From contig CM035170.1 of assembly GCA_020205615.1 (NCBI GenBank), forward strand, positions 120,103,674 to 120,167,673: DNA of 64,000 nucleotides, given 5' to 3'. Below the pieces are notes generated by a model. That model had not been told where the DNA came from. It did no database searches and saw nothing but the letters and a program-made list of their open reading frames with translations. The position numbers were made by a program, and so were the translations under genes. Positions 54,680 to 64,000 of this stretch are shown piece by piece. Source of the stretch: Panax quinquefolius (taxonomy: Eukaryota > Streptophyta > Magnoliopsida > Apiales > Araliaceae). Each line of letters opens with the position of its first letter. Position 1 is the stretch's first letter.

Positions 54680-57247
54680 CTTTATATGGAAATTGTATAA
54701 CATGTTTAACTTGAGAAAATATCCTTTTGAACTAGCTTAGCTTAGTGTCTATATTTTTCTGAATTGTATCTTATTGATCCTTGTTGTTTTTTCGAATTAA
54801 CAAGAAAATCATATTTTGTCGAGTTATTATCTACTGAGAAGTAAAAAGTGCAAGTAGTGGCTACCACATTCTTTATTGTAGAAAGCATATTAAAGAGAGA
54901 GAACAAAATGAATATCTTATAATCTAGCTAATCAATGATTTATTCTCTTATCGATGAATAGATAGCATGTAAGAGGTAGTATAGGTCAGAATATAACTGC
55001 CAAACTCATGTTGCAACATATGCTACTTCCAAACAAATAATGGAATCTTAGTTTAAGTACACTTTGACAGATATTGAGTTTATAGTTTCTCGGAAGGAAT
55101 TTGGCTTGAACTTTTTTGTTGTTATTTTTGCTGAGGGCTTTTATGCTTGTAAGGAACCTCGGAGATGTGTGATGCCAACTTGCTAGCTATTGGATTACTA
55201 CACTTTTTTAGTGAATCCCATCTAACAGAACAGCAACTGAATATCTACTAAGCTAGCTTAAGAATTGTGTTTTGCAATGAACAGAAGCATGTTCACTGGT
55301 GAGAAAATCAATTTAACATGTATAGATTGCATTTGATGAGTGGTTTGTGATATGAGGATGGGCTCTCGCTCTTTTTTGGTCATCATGATGATAGGGTTAA
55401 GGAGCTCCAGGAAAGTTAAGATTCTCCCCCTCACCCCCTTTCCCCTCTCTTGAATTTAAGATGGAACTTGTATAGACTCTGCATTATGGAACTCTAAGAT
55501 GCTCAGGCTTTGGTCTTAGTTCTACATGAGTTTTCCAGTAGTCTTTACTACCTAGATCATTTGTTGTTAAAATGTAGCAGTATTATGAGTGCATTCAGTT
55601 CAGATGTACGAGAAACATAGAGATCTTATAGTCAGTCGGGTATTATAAAATACTTTAATCAATTTGTTTTAGGAACTAATTATTTTTTATTTTTTTGTTG
55701 TTGCAGGGACATAATTTTGCAATGCAACTAACAGTGGTTAAGTTGATGGTACTACCCCGTCTTCCTGTTTGGGGGCTTGAGTAACTTCATCCGCTCAAAG
55801 AGAAGTATTTTTCTCACAGGGTGGTTAAAACCATTCTATTATTTCCAATTGAAATGTGCAGACTCTGTCTTTTTAATTAGAATTTTCTATTAGCTTTGCC
55901 TTTCAATTGTAACCATTTTGAAGTAAAAAAAATATGAGAACAAATGCCAAATTCATAATAGGTGGTGTGCTGCGAGGAGAAGCTAAAGATTCCGAAGAAT
56001 GTCTAAACTACATGTAATGGTTGAAAATCTGTAAGTGGACGAGTGTTTTGGATTTCTGATAATATTTGGTTGGTGTGATATTGAATTTGCTGCAAATGCC
56101 ATCAGTTTCTGTTTAAGAGTTCTTTTAGCTCTTTACTCGTATTGAGAGGTTTTTTCAATATATATATATATAAAATAATTATTGAATTTTAATACAAGAT
56201 GTTTTTAAACTGACATATATGTTTGTTAATTTTAGTTCATATCTGCAATAATAAAATTTATAATTATCTAATAAGTACTTTTACTTATAAAACTTATTGT
56301 TTTGTAATTTATGTCGTCAAAAATTATAGTTTAAAATATCTTTAATTGATTTTTTTTTTTTAAATTTAATAATGATCTTATAATTTTTTTTTAGAGAGTA
56401 TTTTTTGTTGATAATTTTCTAACATTAAGTTTTAAAATTTTAATTTCTTATAAGAAAAGTATTATAAATAAATAAAATTATGTCTAAGAATATAATCTTC
56501 TCTTGATATTCTTATAGAATCAACACGAGGAATGTGTATATGTACATATTCCGATAATAGCCCGATAATATTGTACTACATGTATATAACACGAAAAGTT
56601 AAAATACTTTTTTGTTCCACAAAAATAGCATTATTCACAAAATTTGTAAATAACGTCTTTTTCATATTTATTTTTTTTTTTAAATAATAAATTGTTAAAT
56701 TCTAAAGGATGCGTTCCTCGTAATAAAACATAATAAATTGTTAGTTTAATTATAGTGGCATAATAATGAAATTATGTCATTTGTTACGTATTACTATCAA
56801 GAACTCTATTTTGGAGGGGGAATCATAAATTAGAAAGAACAGACATCTAGCACCTGGTGGTAACTTTTGAACTAGTTAAACACTCAAATGCTTGTTAAGT
56901 TGTAATCATTCTTCATTTAAAAAAAAATACTGTAAATAACTAAGTTGAATGGTGTACAGCTTAATATATATGAATACATAAAGAAATCCGGGCACAATTA
57001 TCATAGAATGCCAATATGAACATAGTATCAGTGCCAACACTTGAATAACACAAGCTGATCCAAAGATGGTGCAATTGAAACTTTCTAAATTCTACATCTA
57101 GAAGACACATATCCGCAGTTTCCAGCATGTATATATAGTAGAAAAGCGAAGATATAGCATTCGTAGAAAGCATAAATACAAACCTATAAACAATCATATT
57201 CTGAACAGAAATTTAAACATTCACATTTATACTGGAATTTATCTAAC
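54680..57247. other. AT-rich intergenic region, possible SUVH 3' exon near 55707-55930
   Basis: No protein gene was recognised. A candidate 3' untranslated exon starts after the acceptor at about 55706 and could end near the AAGTAAAAAAAATATG sequence at 55921-55938. Homopolymer runs and a short TA repeat (56160-56172) occur. It ends just downstream of the 3' end of MSRA. Confidence 0.4.
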
Positions 57248-60200
57248 TCAGCCGTAGCACCTAATAGGGTCATTGCAGCCCTTCTCAGTGGATTGCCTGA
57301 AACCAAATCGACCCCCCTGGGCAAGGTATTGCTGATGGTACTCCTCGGCACGGTAAAACTTTTTGGCAGGCAGGATCTCAGTTACAATCTTCCTATTCAA
57401 GAGCTTCTGCTGTCGTTCCAAGGACTCCAATGCCGCCTTTTCTTGCTCAGGCGTGTAGTAGTATATTCCAGATCGGTATTGTGTTCCAACATCATTCCCC
57501 TGCCCACAGAATAACAAAGCTGTTAGGTTTTGAAATGAGAAGTGGTTAATACAGTTGGAGCAATTATTTTAACTCTCCTTGTCAGAGCTTCAAGAGCGTG
57601 AGACCGCACTTTGAACTAACTTGGAGCATTCCTGTATCCCCAACTAATTTTAGTTTTTGCTTGATTACTACCTAATACACCTATCGCTAAAATAAAATGC
57701 AAAACAACATTATTTAGCTTAGGTAGCAGGGTTCTACTTCGACCAAGGACTAAACACCATACGATCCACGTGCCAGGATACTGGTTGTATTGCACAACAA
57801 AATCACAGTTGAAAAAGTATCCATTCTACCAATCTAACAGACTTTTTTATGATAAATTGAAAGTGTGATGAAATTGAAAGTGAGAATTCATTGCTTACAG
57901 AGAAGACACTAAAATGACTGTTCTGTTACATGGAACAAGATAGGAAATTACTCTGGATTGGACGGATAAATATGCAAACTGCAATGCCTCAAATATTACC
58001 AGGAACTAATAAAGCCACTACTTTATGACCAAAAATACCACAAAAATACGTTGCATGTACATTTAAAATTTAGAGAAATGAAAGGTTATAAAATGAGTAG
58101 ATGCTTTTATTTACTTTTCTTTCTTTTCTAATATATGAATAAGCTTTAGATAAGTAAGTCCATATATCCCAAGCGATTCCAAATTTCTAATTTGAATCTT
58201 AATAATTAAAGTTCCTTTTACGACATTATGAGGATAAGTTGTGCTTCAAGCCCACGCACACTATCATCAAGTAAACAAACAAAGAATGATTAGATACTCC
58301 ATCTGATGTGGAATAATGAGTATCTTGAATATTTATCCCTAAATAAAAACCATGGATGGCTGAATGAATTCAAGTGCATATAGTCCATCAAGCTGTTACC
58401 CAAACCCAAAGACATGGTGATACATACAAAATCAGTGGCTAACCTTAAAATAGAAGTCTTTAAATATCTGTTTACTTCTTTTCTCCCATTAAAAGAGAAA
58501 AGGAGAAATCATTTAGTGCGCTGAGTCAAATACCAAAACCCATAACCTCTAAGGAAACCTAAAGATTATTATCAAGCCACCTAGTAAAGGCACTACTCTA
58601 CACCAAGTCGATTCCTAATGAAAACAGCAGAAAAAAATGGATACTAATGAATATGGACAAATTGCTAACACAGTGCATGTCATTAAAACCTTTAGACCAC
58701 ATAAAGGTTCAGCAACACATGAAATTATCATCCGGTTCAAAGAAAAACAAAACCTAAGTAGGATAAAGAAACCATAATTAAACACTACTTAATTGCAAAC
58801 AAATCAAGAAAAACCTATGATAATTAAAAACATCAATTTATCCACATTTTACATATCTATTATATATACATGAAATTATCATCCGGTTCAAATTAAACAA
58901 CAAATTAATGTTCTTAGGACTCTTAAGAACTAACCAAATGAGGATGAAAACAAATCCTAATTCATTTCCCTAAATTTTAGATTTATAATCCCTAAATCAA
59001 ATCAATCTAAACTGAAATATCAACCTATGATATTATTCTTTGTAATTTAATTATTATTTAATAAAATCATCAGATAAAAAATAATCTTCTAAATCACCAC
59101 AATTTTACAGCTAATAGCATAATATCATTCTCTTAATTTTTAGATTTATAATTTGATAATATAAACTGTTTTGATATTATCCTTTGTAATTTAATTATTA
59201 TTTAATAAAATCACTACTTTATCTCAACACTACCCTACAATGATTTCTTCATCATTCTTTTCATAAAATTTGATCAATAAATGATCTACCAGGTTTTAAT
59301 ATTTTAATTTATTAATTGTACGTACACATTTATTATTAAAAATAATAATCCCATAACCTCTCTAATTTGATGTAATGCAATTTGAGATTTCTTCATTCTT
59401 GAGGAATTACCAAAATATAACCCCGTGAAAGGCCATAAAAGTTAAAATAAAAGGCAAAACATCAAAATCTCGACCTCAAACCACTGAAATAAGTTCAATA
59501 TGGACTCACTCATTTAAAATAAAAAAAAATAAAAAAATCCTATGAACATCCAATCTTTTCTATAAAAAAAAAATCATTAAAATTCAATACAAAGAAAAAC
59601 AAGAACCCTGTTAATGAATATTTCATTATTCATCGATATTATCACAGATATGAAAAGTTAAATCTTCGAACCCATGTAACAAAAAAAAAAAGAACAAAAA
59701 AAGAAACCAAAAGACAAAAACCCATAATTGAAATAAAATAAAAACCCTTTAAAGGCACACCCAAAAATAAACAAGCTTACCTGACGATTAAGCGTTGTAG
59801 GATCGTGTCTAGCCCAGAAGACATCAAGCAAGCTCCCATAGTCACACTCTTTGGGGTCATATTGAACCCTAACAACCTCCGAATGATTGGTAGTCCCAGA
59901 ACAAACGTCATTATACGTTGGATTATGAAGAAAACCCTGAGTATAACCCACTTCAGTTTTGGTTACGCCCGGCACTCTCTGAAATGCTAATTCCACACCC
60001 CAGAAACACCCGGCTCCGAATTGAGCAAACTGTTGACCCGGACTGGGGATATCGTCGTCGGGTCCCTGCGGAATTGAGGAGGAATTGGACTGGTCCATGG
60101 AGGTTCTTGTACCGAACCCTAGCTTTCCGAGCCAGTTCATTTTTGGGGAAGAATGGAGGGATATATGTCTGGTGGTTTGGGGGAAGAGTGCGGATTTGGG

Positions 60201-60293
60201 TTTAGAGAGAGAAAGTGAGGAGATGAGAGGAGAGAAAGAAGCAGAGGAGGAGGGTAAAGAAGAAGAAGAGGTTCTGGTTCTGATTAGGCGCAT
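57248..60293 (-). CDS. MSRA: plastid-type peptide methionine sulfoxide reductase A (two exons)
   Basis: The enzyme reduces methionine-S-sulfoxide in oxidised proteins, using a catalytic cysteine recycled through further cysteines and thioredoxin. Exon 1 is 60293-59781 (171 codons, donor CAG|GTAAGC); exon 2 is 57499-57248 (acceptor GGGCAG|GGG; 83 codons plus TGA). The phase is 0 and the junction gives [17 protein letters not shown], as in the family. The product has 254 residues, similar to Arabidopsis MSRA4. Residues 1 to about 50 are Ser-rich with Arg and few acids, a probable chloroplast transit peptide. The catalytic motif GAGCFWG has Cys96; EVGYTQG and TNHSEVV follow; the C-terminus [12 protein letters not shown] holds the resolving cysteines 246 and 252. 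An internal Met52 could give a cytosolic form. No damage was seen. Confidence 0.95.
57500..59780 (-). other. MSRA intron 1
   Basis: 2281 bp, GT at 59780-59779 and AG at 57501-57500 on the - strand. It is AT-rich with no recognisable gene or transposon. A direct repeat containing ATGAAATTATCATCCGGTTCAAA occurs twice (58719-58741 and 58869-58892), and a repeated block GATATTATNCTTTGTAATTTAATTATTATTTAATAAAATCA occurs at 59030-59068 and 59174-59213. Confidence 0.85.
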
Positions 60294-61370
60294 CTTTTTT
60301 GTAATTGTGATATCAGTGACGCGTTCAGTTTAGTTATCTGGGTATATAACATAACAGGTTCGAACAAACTGGAACAACCGGCTATAATTCCAAAAAGACA
60401 GTGGTTTAAAGTTTTGACACATGTATTAATTAAGAAAGTATACCAAATAAAAATTATTTGAAATTTTATCATTATCTCTTTATAGAAAATTAAAAACTAT
60501 TAATACAAGAAAAGAAGAATTTTTCTAACAACAGGTAGAGTAGAGGTAATATGAAAAATAAATAATTTATTCTTCCGAAAAGTTAAAGCAACAAACTTTT
60601 TCAAACAAATTTTTTTTCTATGTGTCTTTTTTCTTAATTTTACGCATCTTAATGCAATATATATTCTTGGTTCAATTCCTAAATATATATATCTGAAATG
60701 ACAGAAAAATATAGACATTAAAGGTGATTAAAGATCTATAAATAAATGCTTACAAAAATTATTTTTGATGTCTTGAATTTAATTGTTTTAAATGTCAATA
60801 ATATTTTTCTTTGTGTGTTCTTCAGTTCTGCAAACTTCTAAATGGAAAGGATAGATAGCTACATGATAAATACATTCTTATGACTGGGTAGACATGTGCG
60901 GATTTTGATTCCTTCTAATATATTTTTTCTCTAATGTCATTTAATATATCATACATATTTTTATAGTTATAAATAGTATAATCGAATTTGATAATGTTTA
61001 ATTAGTTTATTATATTGAATAACATAAATATTTTTAATATTTTTTTATTATTTGATGAATATGTCATCCAAAATTCAATAGATGAACATTGTTTTAGGCT
61101 TTTAAAGATGAATTTTTTTTTATAATTTTAATTTTTTTATAAGATTAATCAACTATTCATTAACATATTTTATTCATTACTAATTAGATGAAATTAGAAG
61201 AACCTGCAACGGAGGAGAATTGGATCCATGAATTAAAAACAATTTAAAAGAAGAACTACTAGTGCATTACGTGGACTGCATTCTACCGGTCAACATGCAT
61301 GATAGTCTGTTTTATATTTATATTTAATATATAACTCTACCGTCTTTGCGCATCATATATAAGTGTCTAA
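60294..61370. other. upstream region of MSRA, AT-rich
   Basis: The MSRA promoter should lie in the first few hundred bases beyond 60294, but no core motif is distinctive. A short run of hypothetical frames (60284-60472, 60500-60718) is AT-rich noise. Nothing else was recognised. Confidence 0.4.
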
Positions 61371-61372
61371 TT

Positions 61373-61900
61373 AATACAAACTCAATCATCAATATATATG
61401 CAAACCACCAAAACATCGAGCTATCTGGGAACGATAAATTACCACGTGAATTTATATACCACATGTTTACTTAAATTTTGTCATTTTGAACTCAATATTT
61501 TGACGGATATCTAGGATTTGCACTGCTCTTTCTTAACAAACACATGCTATTAAGAGAAGAATTATCTCCTAGTGACACAAAATCTAGACGTATCATGTAT
61601 ATATAACAACCATCTTGAAAGTAGATTAGATTAATACTAGTGCATGATGTACATATAACAACATAAAGACACGACGAAATGAAAAATATTACATTATCTA
61701 AAGACATTACCACCACAACAATTAATACATACTCAATCATCAACACATATCCAACCACCAAAACATCAAGCTAGTTTGCAGATCTTTTTTCAAAAAAAAA
61801 ATCGTAGTTTCCTTTAAAAATAGATATCCGTAAAAATTCTAAACCTCGCTCTACAAAACTTACAATCATCAATATATATCCAAACCACCAAAAAAACAAT
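61373..61900. repeat. three dispersed direct repeats (TCAATCATCAATATATATCCAAACCACCAAAAC)
   Basis: Similar blocks at 61380-61425, 61732-61775 and 61862-61895 each read (C)AATCATCAA(T/C)A(T/C)ATAT(G/C)CAA(A)CCACCAAAA. The first two continue into CATC(G/A)AGCTA. Spacing is about 350 and 130 bp. This suggests an internally duplicated segment or a repeat of unknown type. Confidence 0.65.
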
Positions 61901-63070
61901 CATTCCATACCCAAAAATCATCATAACCATATATATAATTAGTTAACTTTACAAAAAACTAACCAAAAATATACAAACATGCGAAAATAGAGAAACAACA
62001 TGTTGAGCGATAAGACCCATGACTTTACAGATTACACCAAGTATTCTTTATACTTACACCAAGTATCCTTCAACGATATACCGAAAATATTTAAAATATA
62101 AAATTATCGAGATATGGAGTCATAATAAAACAAATGTAAATCCAAAACATAAGAATCTTTTACTTTACTCAATTATCTAAAAATAAACGAATCACACATA
62201 TTTACTTTATGAACAATGCAATGCTCAAAGACCTCCTCATCTTATATATTATTCCAAAGATCATCCTAATAAAAGTTTTGAGAAAGATATCACGTGATCC
62301 TCAACCTTCATATGCTTTAAAAAAAGTTTGGCATCATGACATTCTTTAGTCAAAGGTCACAAACCCCTGCAGTAGCAAAAGAAACATGATATACAAACTA
62401 CTCCATTAGCTGCATTGTCATAAGTTTCTATTTCCCATTTTCTCTACCTAAAGTAAATTTTTTAGAATTTTGAATAAACTGATATTAATGAGAAGGTTCA
62501 ACTGTGCTATTCTCCATTAAGACTTAGTTCAAAGCTTTAGCCTTTGTTTGAATTTCTGGATCCTAAGACAAAGTCTCAGACAATCATTTTAATTAGTTTA
62601 CATAATTAAAGAAATTATTTTTATTTTTTATCATAGAAAAGGAAGCATGATGGAGATGAAGATATAAATGACATCCACAGAAACAAGAAAATTAAGGTAA
62701 CATCAAAACGACCAATTTCTTCTAGTTATTATGTTTATTATTGATTGTTAGGAGTCAGTCTGTACCTAATGCTAAGCTTGAAAAAAAATAAACTTCCATA
62801 AAAAAGAAATCTACAATACTAATCTGCAAAATAGCTTAAATGTATATGAAAAAACTTCAGGCACGGGTTATAGCTAGTAAATGTATATGAAAAAATAATC
62901 TATAATTATGAAAATGATCCAAATTTTCACTTAACTCAATATGAAAGTAAATAGCTTAATTTTTTTTTAAAGTAAATCATGATTCATTGGCATAATTCAT
63001 ATAGGTTATAATTTCTCCTTTACTTTCAGAACTCACAATTTCTTGTTTTCTCTTTTATACTTTCTAATTA
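61900..63070. other. AT-rich intergenic DNA
   Basis: No gene, RNA or mobile element was recognised in this stretch. Confidence 0.5.
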
Positions 63071-63073
63071 GGG

Positions 63074-63185
63074 TCTAGCTGTCCGTGTTACGCAACTCAG
63101 TGGATAGTTATTCGTACAAATCCATTTTCAAGTCCCATGCACACAGACTTTTTTTGTACTTGAAGATGGCACGACACTCCGACCA
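63074..63185 (+). repeat. possible tRNA-related SINE remnant
   Basis: CGCAACTCAGTGGATAG resembles a pol III A-box (TAGCTCAGTGG). About 30 bases later TTTTCAAGTCCCATGC resembles a B-box (GGTTCAAGTCCC). The spacing is near that of a tRNA with a shortened variable part. The rest of the SINE body and the 3' tail are unclear. Confidence 0.4.
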
Positions 63186-64000
63186 GAATCAAATTTAGTA
63201 ATGCACAGAGTGATTAAAGGAAACACCATTATTATAAGGCTAAGTACTCCCTTATTAAAAACTCACCCGTCAAAAAATGATAGTCTTGGTTGACTTTTTT
63301 AACTTTCTTTTATACTTACCAAGATTTGCGTATAACACACTTTGAGATATAATTGTTTTTATTTTTTAAACTCAAATTTTGTTTTTGGAATTTTTTTTAC
63401 AGAAAATACTCAATAATTTAACATTTAAAAAAGTTTGAGAAAGGAAATGAAAGGAATATAACCTTCTGTAGATTTTTTTTTGTGAATTTGGTAAGAAAAA
63501 GATAGGCAATAAGGGATGTGTATGTCAAAATTTGTCAATGTTTTATTAATAAGGGAACAAAGGAAAGTTTCACCAAGTCAATTTTCTTTTCATTGCAAAT
63601 CTTACCATTTTGGTTAGGAAAATTATTAAGGAAAGTTGGAATAAGTTAAATAATTATGACAAGAACAAAAAAACTAAGAAAATTAACTAAGAATCTATAA
63701 TATGCAAGAATGGCTAAAGAAACCAATACATAATTTGGACAATATGTTAGCAAGTCCAAAATCAAATTCATGTAGAGCGTGAGAGAGTTGTGTAAGAGTG
63801 AGAGTGAGGGGTGAGGAACTCCAAAATATCACCGACAATATAATGTATATCGCTCTAACCGAAATACCAACACGTTAGATAGCTATTAGATATGATATGT
63901 TAAATAATTTTTATCATTACTTAAAGAACGATAAGTACAACATACCGATTGAGTAAACCAATTTTCTTTTCAAATGAGTCATTAATTTTTTTGTTTCCCT
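63186..64000. other. AT-rich intergenic DNA to the window edge
   Basis: No gene was recognised. A TACTCCC motif at about 63245 followed by TAAAAACTC may be one end of a Stowaway-type MITE, but an opposite end was not found. Confidence 0.4.

Noticed and set aside
61492..61761. 89-codon - strand frame
   Set aside because: AT-rich, hydrophobic, overlaps the dispersed direct repeats and lacks any recognisable domain or context.

Overview
The window is nuclear DNA of a flowering plant, most likely a dicot. The evidence is a plastid-type methionine sulfoxide reductase gene with one intron, a plant SUVH histone methyltransferase, Ty3/Gypsy elements of the Tat and Tekay/Del lineages, a CACTA transposon, Pack-MULE-like elements, Stowaway-type MITEs, and fragments of plastid and mitochondrial genes. 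The species cannot be named from this sequence. Only two genes look functional: an SUVH5/6-like H3K9 methyltransferase on the + strand (about 50.8-53.1 kb) and MSRA on the - strand (57.2-60.3 kb). Everything from about 1.9 to 49.3 kb is repeat-derived.

Layout. 1-1.9 kb: AT-rich spacer with a fold-back and a Stowaway-like MITE. 1.9-5.95 kb: decayed Tat-lineage Gypsy element on the - strand. 5.96-10.5 kb: LTR sequence of a Tekay-like Gypsy family arranged as two long inverted arms. 10.5-28.25 kb: three LTRs of that family alternating with two internal regions, all on the - strand, so the middle LTR (14.03-16.76 kb) serves both neighbours. The second internal region is split by a 5.2-kb CACTA element (17951-23163) with a clean 3-bp target duplication. 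28.25-36.3 kb: a related Gypsy element with about 2.7-kb LTRs that has lost most of pol. It is joined directly to the previous array, LTR to LTR, at about 28.25 kb.

36.3-49.3 kb: spacer, then a Pack-MULE-like element carrying an ARM-repeat gene fragment (38514-39699, 10-bp target duplication). Next comes a GC-rich degenerate minisatellite of about 28 bp, in two main blocks (40.1-40.56 and 45.7-48.1 kb). Between the blocks lie a second MULE-like element with a partly duplicated BTB/POZ gene fragment (40735-43286) and a mosaic of organelle DNA (cemA, mitochondrial nad5, ycf1, trnL-UAG and 16S rRNA fragments, 43.69-45.69 kb). A third terminal-inverted-repeat element with an 8-bp target duplication closes the block (48107-49257).

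49.3-64 kb: gene-bearing, AT-rich DNA with the SUVH gene, MITEs and a tRNA-like element downstream of it, the MSRA gene with a 2.28-kb intron, and 3.7 kb of non-coding sequence. The genes do not form an operon or pathway. The main story is nested transposition, LTR recombination and gene or organelle fragment capture next to a gene of the heterochromatin machinery.
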